Positions 1-10,136 of a DNA stretch of 64,000 nt are shown in pieces. Where the stretch lies: contig OY986435.1 in assembly GCA_963920525.1 (NCBI GenBank), positions 97,844,615-97,908,614 on the forward strand, written 5' to 3'. A model generated the notes under the pieces. It made no database searches. It saw only the letters and a program-made list of their open reading frames with translations, and was not told where the DNA came from. The DNA comes from Dichetophora obliterata. Taxonomy: Eukaryota; Arthropoda; Insecta; Diptera; Sciomyzidae. The position numbers were made by a program, and so were the translations under genes. The stretch's first letter is position 1, and every line of letters starts with the position of its first letter.

Positions 1-1480
1 TGAGATTGCCGCTGATGATAAGATATAGATTGTTTGTTAAGTAAAACCTTTCGTGCTGAATTACACAATTTGATTATTGAGTGTTACGTAGAACAAAACG
101 ATATTCCTATAAAACCAATAAATTATGAAATGAAAATTGAATGGACATCGGGCAGACCATTCTATTGCACCCCTAGAAGACTGTCTTTTTTTGAGCGAAC
201 AAAGGTTCAAGAGATCGTAGATGAGTTGCAACGAGACGGTGTTATAAAGCCAAGCAAAAAAAAGAAAAATGGTTAAATAAGCTGACATAGAAGGAAAATC
301 ATTTATCTCAGTCTTAGATTTAAAAAGCGGTTTCCATCAAGTAAGTGTAGCTGCCGACTCAATTCCGTATACCGCTTTCGTGACGCCATTTAGGAAATAT
401 GAGTACTTAAAAATGCCATTTTGGCTCAAAAACGCTCCAGCTGTTTTTCAGCGGTTTATTAATGAAGTATTTCGAGATTTGGTAGACAAAAGGGTAATAG
501 TAATTTATATGAACGACATACTAATCGCTAGTACGAATTTCGACGAACATAAGAAATTGTTGGATACGGTGTTGCGACTTATTACCAGTCTAGGTTTAAA
601 ACTCAATCTCGCTAAATGTAATTTCGGTTACAAAAATTTAATATCTTGGATATTCCGTAACTCCTTCTGGAATTTCACTTAGTGAATCTCATATCGGGGC
701 TATTAAAAATTACCCTATTCCAGCTAATCATAAAAATTTTCAATCATGTATTGGTCTTTTCTCGTACTTTCGGCGGTTTGTACCGCCATTCTCACGCATT
801 GCAAGACCGCTACAAAATTTGTTGAAGAAAAATTCCGACTTTTGTTTTGACAAAACATGCCTTCAAAACATGCTGTCAATGAGTTAAGAAGAAGATTGTG
901 CGAAGCTCTGATGCTAGCAATTTATAATAAAAAAAAGTAACTGAAATACACTGCGATGCCAGTTGGTCTTGGAGCAGTGGTACTTCAACGACAATGCGAT
1001 AGGAATTTACACCCGGTATCCTATTATTCAAATACTACTTCTTCTGCCGAGAGCCGATACCATGGTTTTGAGTTGAAGACACTTGCTATAATTTATGCTC
1101 TAAGACGATTCCGAGTATATTTAGAGGGAATATCCTTTAAAATTGTTACGGACTGTAACTCACTGACAATGACTCTGGAAAAGAAACAAATTAACCCACG
1201 AATAGCGAGATGGGCTTTAGAACTAGAAAATTACTCAATTACTCAATACAAAACCGTAACGGTTCAGCAATGGGCCATGCAGACGCCCTCAGTCGTTGCC
1301 AAATTGCAGCATTATTGAATGTTAATGACTTAGATTTACAAATTCAGGCTGCTCAAGGGCGCGATAGAGCTATTAGGGATTTAGAAGATCGAGACTGACA
1401 ACGTACAAAACTTCGACATGACCGATAGACTTGTTTATAGAATTCAACACGACGGAAAAAAGCCTTTATTCGTTCCTATT
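1..1480 (+). pseudogene. Ty3/gypsy pol remnant, RT and RNase H part
   Basis: Decayed reverse transcriptase and RNase H of a Ty3/gypsy retrotransposon, whose 5' part lies outside the window. Pieces are visible in several frames. 34-276 is the RT N-terminus, ending in an apparent deletion before the lysine-rich KKKNG segment. About 290-680 carries VLDLKSGFHQV, the LKNAPAVFQRF segment and the catalytic box. About 940-1400 carries an RNase H core with DCNSLT and an H-DALSR-like end. The catalytic box reads YMND rather than YxDD, so one of the paired aspartates is lost. Frameshifts and stops separate the pieces. The motifs resemble the mdg3/micropia side of Ty3/gypsy, but I do not assign a clade firmly. 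The integrase continues at 2391-3308 after an inserted foldback. Confidence 0.85.
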
Positions 1481-1519
1481 GAGGTAGATAATGTATAATG
1501 TATAATGTATAATGATATA

Positions 1520-2388
1520 CAGTCATGTGAAAATAAATAGGGACACCTGTATTTTTATTTTTAAAGCTGCATGGATTACATACAAGGTGCAACAGATATA
1601 GCATTAATTCCCTCGGGTGGTGGTTCCTCCTGATAAGGCGAGTATAAAACTTTATGGAATTTCCTCCCACATTGTAAAACTTTCAAGATACAGGGTGTTT
1701 TACGGTTTTGGTACGTGTTTAGTATTATTGATCTAGAATCTAAACTACTCACCATAAAATAAAAAATAATATTTTTTATTTTAGAAAAAATATCAACGTT
1801 TCCATCAATGTATCAACCACTTTCGTGTCATGTGCTGCAGCTGAGCTAAAATTTTGTGATTACTCAACGAAATATCAACAAATTTTGTATCTTTTGTTTT
1901 AGCGGAGCTGTAATCGTCCAAATTTAACATGTCTTTTTTTCATGTAAAAATACACTTAATCAACAGTATTTTTTTAAATTCTAACTTTGGACAGTAACAG
2001 CTCCGCTAAAGCAAAAGATAGAAAATTTGTCGATACATTGTTGGATAATCTCAAAATTTTTTCTCCGCTACAGCACATGACACGAAAGCGATTGATATAC
2101 TTATGAAAAATCTTATATTTTTTCTAAAATACAAAATATTATTTTTTATTTTATGGTGAGTAGCTTAGATTCTAGATCAATGATACTTAACACGTACCAA
2201 AACCGTAAAACACCCTGTATCTTGAAAGTTTTACAATGTGGGAGAAAATTCCATAAAGTGTTATACTTGCCTTATCAGGAAGAAACACCAGCCAAGAGAA
2301 TTAATGCTATATCTGTAGAACTTTGTATATAATTCATTCAGCTTCAAATATGAAAATATAGGTGTCCCTATTTATTTTCACATGACTG
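1520..2388. mobile_element. Tc1/mariner-like foldback element, almost wholly palindromic
   Basis: The two halves are inverted copies of each other: about 1520-1928 against about 1978-2388, with a spacer near 50 bp. The termini read CAGTCATGTGAAAATAAA and its complement, flanked by TA on each side (1518-1519 and 2389-2390), as expected for Tc1/mariner-type insertion. There is no transposase reading frame, so it is non-autonomous. It interrupts the gypsy pol between RNase H and integrase. The superfamily call rests on the TA flanks and the terminus style and is inference. Confidence 0.75.
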
Positions 2389-2390
2389 TA

Positions 2391-3308
2391 CATGAGTATA
2401 CATATGTATGCATGAGAAAATTAGTCACCGGCCCTAGATAAATGTCTTGAAAAAATCAAAATGTACTACTGGTTTCCTGAAATGCGACATACGATAGGTT
2501 TATTAGAAATTGTTTGAAATGCCTAATGTAAGCTCAACCAGTAAGAGGCCGCGAGTGGAATTTATATCCCATTCCGAAAGTGCCGCTGCCACTCGATACA
2601 TTTCATATCGACCATTTTGGCCCGTTGCCGTCTATAATATCGAAGAGGAAACATATTTTAGTAAACATATTTAGTAGGAAGGGATGCATTTACGAAATTC
2701 GTGAAATTATATCCAAAAAATTCTACAAGTACGCGTGAAGCTATTGCCGCTCTGGAGAAATACTTCAGCTATTATAGTCGACCTAAAAGAATTGTTTCTG
2801 ATAGAGGAACTTGCTTTACCTCACTAGAATTCGAAGATTTTCTGGTAAAACGAAATATAACTCACGTTAAAGTGGCTACTGCCTCCCCTCAGGCAAATTT
2901 ACAGATGGAACGAGTGAACCGGGTTATTAAAACTAAGCTAGGAAAGTTAAGTGACCCTATAAACCACGCAGATTGGTGTGGTAAGCTGCTTCATATAGAA
3001 TATGCTATTAATAATTCGGTTCACAGTACAACAAAGAAAACTCCTAGTGATTTGTTATTTGGGGTTGAACAGCGCAGAGTAATAGTACATGAGTTTACAA
3101 AATTTTTACAGGATAAAACGGACTCCGAGAGAATTCGTGACTTGCAACATGGACGATTTCATGCCAAAAATTCTATCGGAAAACCACAACAATACAGCCT
3201 GAATTACCATTTAGAACAAAATACTGACGCAAAGGAATATGATATAGGTGACTTTGTAGTTATACGAAAAATAGATACTGTGATTGGTACTAACAAAAAG
3301 CTAATACC
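2391..3308 (+). pseudogene. Ty3/gypsy integrase remnant
   Basis: Continuation of the pol at 1-1480. About 2455-2545 is a degraded zinc-binding region (YYWFPEMRH). 2600-2690 contains the first catalytic aspartate (FHIDHFGPLP). 2701-3308 contains the second (SDRGTCF) and the glutamate (QMERVNR), followed by the C-terminal domain (DIGDFVVIRK). The open frame runs on to 3336, but the last codons belong to inserted DNA that starts at about 3309. Stops occur between the zinc and core domains. Its true C-terminus resumes at 6271. Confidence 0.85.
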
Positions 3309-3414
3309 CAGTGGCGGATGTAGAAATTGTACGTGAGGGGGAGCTAAATAAGCAATTCATTGTATTTATTGATGTATTACATGGTAAATTTATTTTTATA
3401 AATTATATTTGAGT

Positions 3415-5085
3415 GATTCCATTGCTTTTCGACAAAAAAATATTAAATTCTCAACCTGACCCTCTCCGATTTGGTTTAAACTTTGTATACACGTAGTGTT
3501 GGCTACAATTTAGAAAATACATTTGTAATTTTTATTTTTTTCGAGTGGTTACTGAGTTACGGGTACTCAAAAATTGAAAAAATTCGGTTTTTTTTCTTGA
3601 GGACTGATTTTCATTTGATCACAACTTCAGTTAAGTTTGAGATAGAGCAACGATTTTAGATTTATATTAAAGATATTTTCAAAAGGCTTATTTTGTATTA
3701 TAAAACTTTAAAATTTCTCAAATATTTACGTTATTTTTTTTTTGCATAAAAGTTTAAAAAAAAATATTTTTATGAAGGGCATTTTAAAAAATTTTATAAC
3801 AAATAAATGTAAATTAGTGATTATTTATCTCAGTTCTCTCAAAATTTCAGCCTGGGACGACAATGGAAACACTATTAAAATAATTTTCGAAGCAAACTTA
3901 CTTTAAAATTTATGCTCACCACAGCAGTTTGCGAGAAAGAAATAAGTACTGAACTCACTAAAGTATACCATACGTGTGTGTATGTGCACAGTGCAACATC
4001 GGTGCTTCGGTGCAAGCTAAGCAAAGTAGATAAAATTCTTCGAAAAAAAACTCATCTAATAACAATTAAAATTGAAAAAGCTCAATTTTTGAAATTTTTT
4101 TCTACATTTGTCACATATCTTATGTTCAAGTGTTATGAAGGGAACTTTTTCTACCATCCATTGAGAAACCGATCGTAAATTGCGCCTTTGAAATTTGTGA
4201 TCTTTCTCATTAAAAGGATTGCAACACAAAACTTTGAAATTAGACATTGTATGTAAATTGAAATTGAAGAAAACACTGACGTCAAAGTTTAATATTGAAG
4301 CACTTCACTTGCACGCACAGAGCTGGCGATTATTGGGATTTAAGGACGTTCGGTAATTTTTGTTAGGATTTTAATTTGTGTAGTTTTTTCCTAAATGTGC
4401 TGCATGAACGTGTTGTGTGAAATTTAATTTTAATTGTTATTAGAAGAGTTTATTTCGAAGAAGGTTATCAACTCTGCTTAGCTTAGACCGAAGCACCGAT
4501 GACGCACTGTGTACATAAACACACATATGGTCGGTCTACTTTAGTGTGTTCAGTTCTTGTTGCTTTCTCGCAAGCTGCTGTGTTGAGCATAAATTTTAAA
4601 GTAAGTTTACTTCGAAAATTATTTTAATAGTGTTCCCATTGTCATCTTAGGCTGAAATTTTGAGAGAACTTAGATAAATTATCATTAATTAACATATATT
4701 TTTTTCAAAATTTTTAAAAAAGCCTTTCATAAAAATATTTTTTTTAAACTTTTATGCAAAAAAAAAATAACGAAAATATTTGAGAAATTTTAAAGTTTTA
4801 TTATACAAAATAAGCCTTTTGAAAATATCTTTAATATGAATCTAAAATTGTTGCTCTATCTCAAACTTAAACGAAGTTATGATCAAATGAAAATCAGTCC
4901 TCAAGAAAAATAACCGAATTTTTTCAATTTTTGAGTACCCGCCCGTAACTCACTAACCACTCGAAAAAAATAAAAATTACAAATGTATTTTCTAAATTGT
5001 AGCCAACACTACGTGTATACAAAGTTTAAACCAAATCGGAGACGGTCAGGTTGAGAGTGTGGTTGAAAAGCAATGTAATTACCCA
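3415..5085. repeat. Long foldback with about 650-bp inverted arms
   Basis: The left arm, about 3415-4075, is matched in inverted orientation by about 4420-5085. The spacer is about 345 bp. The arms diverge moderately, with point changes and small indels, so this is not a recent duplication. The element edge lies near CATTGCTTTTC on both sides. Short open frames inside (for example 3912-4178) have no recognisable domain. Confidence 0.7.
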
Positions 5086-5207
5086 TTTACGTTTTAAATA
5101 TCATGAGTATATAATTCAAAAGCATATCAAAAGTTTAAAATTTATATAATTTGTAAGAATGGAAAGAAAAGAAGTAGCTTATGATTATATTCAACTTAAA
5201 ATTCTTA

Positions 5208-6213
5208 AAGTGCGTGAAGATAAATTCGTCAATCCGACGCTAGCTTAGCGAAGACTCAAACCAATACTTTTGATCCGCAGAAAGTTAAATTCGTACTTTT
5301 TGCTAAGTTGTACAAGGGAGGAAATTTCCTCCAAAATTAAATTCGTTCGTTTTGCACAGTACGAATTAAACTTTTGGGAGGAAATTAAGTTCGTTTTTTT
5401 TTAAAAGTACGAATTTAACTTTTGGGAGGAACTTAAATTCGTTCTATATGCAAAGCACGAGTTTAACTTTTCAGTCGAGTTTAGCTTTTGGCACAATTTT
5501 GAGTGCACAATTAAGACTTTTGACATATATATTTTTAAAAGGTAGTGAAACTGGCGTTCATGGTACTATGTTTCAATGCGAAAATTCTCAAAATCTGAGC
5601 GAAGAATGTTTTTGAAATGCATATCATTGGACATGTGATTAAACCTGCTTTATAACGATATATAGCTTATTAAGACTTTTGCCATAAATATTTTTTAAAA
5701 AGTAGTGAAACTGGCGTTCATGGTACTAAGTTTCAGTACAAAAATTGAAATAAATCGTTATAAAGGTGGTTTAGTCACCTGTTCAATGACATGCATTTCA
5801 AAAACATTCTTCGCTCATATTTTGAGAATTTTCGCATTGAAACTTAGTACCATGAACGCCAGTTTCAATATTTTTTAAAAAATATAAATGGCAAAAGTCT
5901 TAATTGTGCACTCAAAATTGTGCCAAAAGCTAAACTCGACTCAAAAGTTAAACTCGTGCTTTGCATATAGAACGAATTTAAGTTTCTTCCAAAAGTTAAA
6001 TTCGTACTTTGCAAAAAGAACGAATTTAATTTCTTCCCAAAAGTTAAATTCGTACTGTTCAAAAAGAATGAATTTAATTTTGGGAGGAAATTTCCTTCGA
6101 AAATTAAATTCGTACTTAGCAAAAAGTACGAATTTAACTTTTTGCGGATCAAAGTATTGTTTAGAGTCTTCGCTAAGTTAGCGTCGGGTTGACGAACTTA
6201 TCTTCACGCACTT
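5208..6213. repeat. Foldback built from repeated small palindromes
   Basis: Inverted arms at about 5208-5665 and 5745-6213, both starting AAGTGCGTGAAGATAA at the outside. The outer part of each arm is a run of a degenerate motif, AGTTAAATTCGTACTT, alternating with its own complement. A block starting GTAGTGAAACTGGCGTTCAT occurs directly at 5541 and 5701 and in inverse near 5850. Open frames at 5865-6152 (-) and 5888-6181 (+) are products of this repetition and not genes. Confidence 0.7.
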
Positions 6214-6270
6214 GAACTCTTATGGATCTTCAACATCCCAATTCGCGTTACTCGCGTTATTAGTAATACC

Positions 6271-6471
6271 TAAATAAAAAGGACCATATGTAGTACTCAA
6301 AATCATGGGTAATGACAGATACGTTATACGTGATATTGAAAATGGTCAACTGACCCAGTTGCCATATGATGGCGTTATCGAGGCAAATAGAATGCGAAAA
6401 TGGCTACCAGATAATGGCAAGGCGACCATGGATGTAGGAGCCAGAGCAATACGAAGCCTAGGCCAAGTTTA
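6271..6471 (+). pseudogene. Ty3/gypsy pol C-terminal tail
   Basis: This reads GPYVVLK, then NDRYVIRDIENGQLTQLPY and EANRMRKW, ending in a stop at 6469-6471. It is the typical tail of a Ty3/gypsy integrase and continues the frame broken at 3308. One in-frame stop lies right after the junction (TAA near 6274). The element's 3' LTR was not identified downstream. Confidence 0.7.
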
Positions 6472-6670
6472 GAAAACTCATCGCCACTGCCGTCTGCGGT
6501 TGTTAATTATGTGACCATCGGGGTCAATCGAAAGTCAGATTGGCCGAGTTGTTAACTTAAGTAATTTTGTCTATCTGTATTTTATGTATTTGAAATTTTT
6601 GGATTAACCGCTTTACGTAAATTGCATTGTGTAATGGGGTTAATATATTATTCAATTCAATGGGCAGCAC

Positions 6671-6849
6671 CAAGGCTCATTTATAAGGTTGTGGTACTTG
6701 AGAGCGAGCTCGGTCGAACTGTCAGAATGGTTGAAAAGAAATGAAGAAAATTAATGCTTAAAACAAAGAAAAGCACAGTGACATTTCGAGCAAAGTTAGG
6801 AAAAAAAGTGCATTTCTCTCAAGTGCCACAACCGTATAAATAAACCTTG
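6671..6849. mobile_element. 179-bp MITE with 8-bp target duplication
   Basis: Imperfect inverted termini of about 33 bp. The left starts CAAGGCTCATTTATAAGG; the right, in complement, starts CAAGGTTTATTTATACGG. The direct repeat GGCAGCAC lies exactly outside both ends (6663-6670 and 6850-6857). An 8-bp duplication fits hAT or P superfamily. There is no coding capacity. Confidence 0.8.
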
Positions 6850-6857
6850 GGCAGCAC

Positions 6858-7576
6858 TTGGTCATTTTGACATTTTGAATAAGAAAAACGCAAAAGACAT
6901 AACTGAAAGAGACCGGCTTTTCCGTTTTACTCATTCTCTTATATAATTAAAAAAGATAAGGTTGTAAATTTTTGAGAATATCTTTGAGGATTAGAACAGG
7001 ACAAAATTTTGTGTAGCTTCATTTCATGTTTGTACTAACCGAACCACTTCTTTATATTTTTCATAAAACTAGTTTTTAAAAAATGTTTTTATTTTAAACA
7101 CAAACCTGAGCAGGAAGATGCAATCAGATCAAAATTAAATTTTTTAGCTTACATGTTTGTTACAATACCTGTCTAACGTGCCCTGAGCCAAATTGAAGCT
7201 ATATACTTTTGAAATTCGCTCCGGCCTAATGTGCATAACACAATTTATGCAATTGTTGCTCAGTAAATGTGACATAATTTTTCACAAAATTTATTTTTTA
7301 TGAAATACTTCTCAAAATGCATGAGCAAGAAGACATTAACTTATAAATTGTAGAATGTAGTGCATGCAAACAGTAACCATAAGACATGCATTACTTTATG
7401 TGCCAGGATATTGAAGATTAATGCTTAAGAATGCCTTTAAGCGTTAGTTTAAACCAAATTTTACTTGTTTAGTTATATGAATTGGAAAACAGGAGGAGCA
7501 TCTAGATTTATGAGTCGACTATGCATGAACCACACGCAAGTAATTTTCTCCGTGTACATTGTAAAGATTTTTTGAT
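6858..7576. other. AT-rich noncoding stretch
   Basis: No gene, RNA or repeat structure recognised. Only short AT-driven open frames are present. Confidence 0.5.
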
Positions 7577-10136
7577 ATTAAAGTTTTTTCTAAATGACCT
7601 CTATATTAATTATGTTGACTTTATATGATTTAAATACAAATTCTAAATGTTTGATAGTTTAAATCATACTTGATTTTAAATACAAATTCTAGTTGTTTGA
7701 TAGTTTAAAATCGTTTATTGAGCTTAAGGTCAAAGTTAGAACAATTAATTGTTCTAACGAATTTTTCCAAAGAAACAACAACAACAACAAAGTTTTTTCA
7801 ATATGAAAAGGAAAAAATCACTAGCTGATCTGATTGCAATTTCTACTCTGCTAAAAGCGTCATCAGAAATCTTTGTGATACCCGTGCAAGCGCGCGCTAA
7901 CGCACTGCACCATCGGGGCGATGAGATTTGAAGCGTCAATTTCTCAGTTTTTCCTCCATTTCATAATGTCACATTTGTTGTTGTATTTCTGTTTTACTTT
8001 AGTTTCTATGCTTATGTTATTATATGTAGTCCAACAGCCTGCTGGAAGTCTGCACTAACAAAGCATGTTTACTGAAGTTGTTTTTAGAATTTTTGCTGAT
8101 TTTGTTTTCAGCTGTTTCCGTTTGGTCGAGCTCTACCATTTGATTAAAGTTTTTTCTAAATGACCTCTATATTAATTATGTTGACTTTATATGATTTAAA
8201 TACAAATTCTAAATGTTTGATAGTTTAAATCATACTTGATTTTAAATACAAATTCTAGTTGTTTGATAGTTTAAAATCGTTTATTGAGCTTAAGGTCAAA
8301 GTTAGAACAATTAATTGTTCTAACGAATTTTTCCAAAGAAACAACAACAACAACAAAGTTTTTTCAATATGAAAAGGAAAAAATCACTAGCTGATCTGAT
8401 TGCAATTTCTACTCTGCTAAAAGCGTCATCAGAAATCTTTGTGATACCCGTGCAAGCGCGCGCTAACGCACTGCACCATCGGGGCGATGAGATTTGAAGC
8501 GTCAATTTCTCAGTTTTTCCTCCATTTCATAATGTCACATTTGTTGTTGTATTTCTGTTTTACTTTAGTTTCTATGCTTATGTTATTATATGTAGTCCAA
8601 CAGCCTGCTGGAAGTCTGCACTAACAAAGCATGTTTACTGAAGTTGTTTTTAGAATTTTTGCTGATTTTGTTTTCAGCTGTTTCCGTTTGGTCGAGCTCT
8701 ACCATTTGATTAAAGTTTTTTCTAAATGACCTCTATATTAATTATGTTGACTTTATATGATTTAAATACAAATTCTAAATGTTTGATAGTTTAAATCATA
8801 CTTGATTTTAAATACAAATTCTAGTTGTTTGATAGTTTAAAATCGTTTATTGAGCTTAAGGTCAAAGTTAGAACAATTAATTGTTCTAACGAATTTTTCC
8901 AAAGAAACAACAACAACAACAAAGTTTTTTCAATATGAAAAGGAAAAAATCACTAGCTGATCTGATTGCAATTTCTACTCTGCTAAAAGCGTCATCAGAA
9001 ATCTTTGTGATACCCGTGCAAGCGCGCGCTAACGCACTGCACCATCAAACAACTAGAATTTGTATTTAAAATCAAGTATGATTTAAACTATCAAACATTT
9101 AGAATTTGTATTTAAATCATATAAAGTCAACATAATTAATATAGAGGTCATTTAGAAAAAACTTTAATCAAATGGTAGAGCTCGACCAAACGGAAACAGC
9201 TGAAAACAAAATCAGCAAAAATTCTAAAAACAACTTCAGTAAACATGCTTTGTTAGTGCAGACTTCCAGCAGGCTGTTGGACTACATATAATAACATAAG
9301 CATAGAAACTAAAGTAAAACAGAAATACAACAACAAATGTGACATTATGAAATGGAGGAAAAACTGAGAAATTGACGCTTCAAATCTCATCGCCCCGATG
9401 GTGCAGTGCGTTAGCGCGCGCTTGCACGGGTATCACAAAGATTTCTGATGACGCTTTTAGCAGAGTAGAAATTGCAATCAGATCAGCTAGTGATTTTTTC
9501 CTTTTCATATTGAAAAAACTTTGTTGTTGTTGTTGTTTCTTTGGAAAAATTCGTTAGAACAATTAATTGTTCTAACTTTGACCTTAAGCTCAATAAACGA
9601 TTTTAAACTATCAAACAACTAGAATTTGTATTTAAAATCAAGTATGATTTAAACTATCAAACATTTAGAATTTGTATTTAAATCATATAAAGTCAACATA
9701 ATTAATATAGAGGTCATTTAGAAAAAACTTTAATCAAATGGTAGAGCTCGACCAAACGGAAACAGCTGAAAACAAAATCAGCAAAAATTCTAAAAACAAC
9801 TTTAGTAAACATGCTTTGTTAGTGCAGACTTCCAGCAGGCTGTTGGACTACATATAATAACATAAGCATAGAAACTAAAGTAAAACAGAAATACAACAAC
9901 AAATGTGACATTATGAAATGGAGGAAAAACTGAGAAATTGACGCTTCAAATCTCATCGCCCCGATGGTGCAGTGCGTTAGCGCGCGCTTGCACGGGTATC
10001 ACAAAGATTTCTGATGACGCTTTTAGCAGAGTAGAAATTGCAATCAGATCAGCTAGTGATTTTTTCCTTTTCATATTGAAAAAACTTTGTTGTTGTTGTT
10101 GTTTCTTTGGAAAAATTCGTTAGAACAATTAATTGT
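7577..10136. mobile_element. Head-to-head array of 566-bp foldback units
   Basis: Two complete direct units (7577-8142 and 8143-8708) and a third partial unit (8709-9046) meet inverted material at 9047: a partial unit (9047-9168), a full unit (9169-9734) and a partial unit (9735-10136). Copies are nearly identical by eye. Each complete unit carries a perfect 24-bp palindrome (GTTAGAACAATT followed by its complement, first at 7735-7758). It also carries a CAA run and a segment, TGGTGCAGTGCGTTAGCGCG on one strand, that resembles a tRNA A box. No B box was seen. The repeated 61-codon open frames are by-products of the repetition. A diverged relative is at 27527-28193. Confidence 0.8.

Larger units (their letters stand above)
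3309..6263. mobile_element. 2.96-kb composite insertion flanked by TAATACC
   Basis: The direct repeat TAATACC occurs at 3302-3308 and 6264-6270. Integrase coding stops at the first copy and the same reading frame resumes just after the second. This marks the inserted block and its probable target duplication. The left edge starts CAGTGGCGGATG, which looks hAT-like, but no matching inverted terminus is seen at the right edge. Inside are two large foldbacks (about 3415-5085 and 5208-6213). No transposase frame was recognised. Confidence 0.6.

Noticed and set aside
5865..6181. Overlapping open frames on both strands with KLNS-type repeats
   Set aside because: They are translations of the palindromic motif in the foldback, and both strands are open for the same reason.
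3309..6488. hAT-like ends CAGTGGCGGATG (3309) and CATCGCCACTG (6478-6488)
   Set aside because: The pol C-terminus at 6271-6471 would lie inside such an element. TAATACC repeats define a different right edge, so the match is probably chance.
7754..10123. Four identical 61-codon open frames in the foldback array
   Set aside because: They repeat only because the units repeat. The sequence has no domain, and the same frame in the diverged copy at 27909-28094 has several amino-acid changes with no sign of constraint.
7577..10136. CRISPR-like array
   Set aside because: Units are 566 bp and both orientations occur, with no short repeat/spacer pattern. The genome is eukaryotic.
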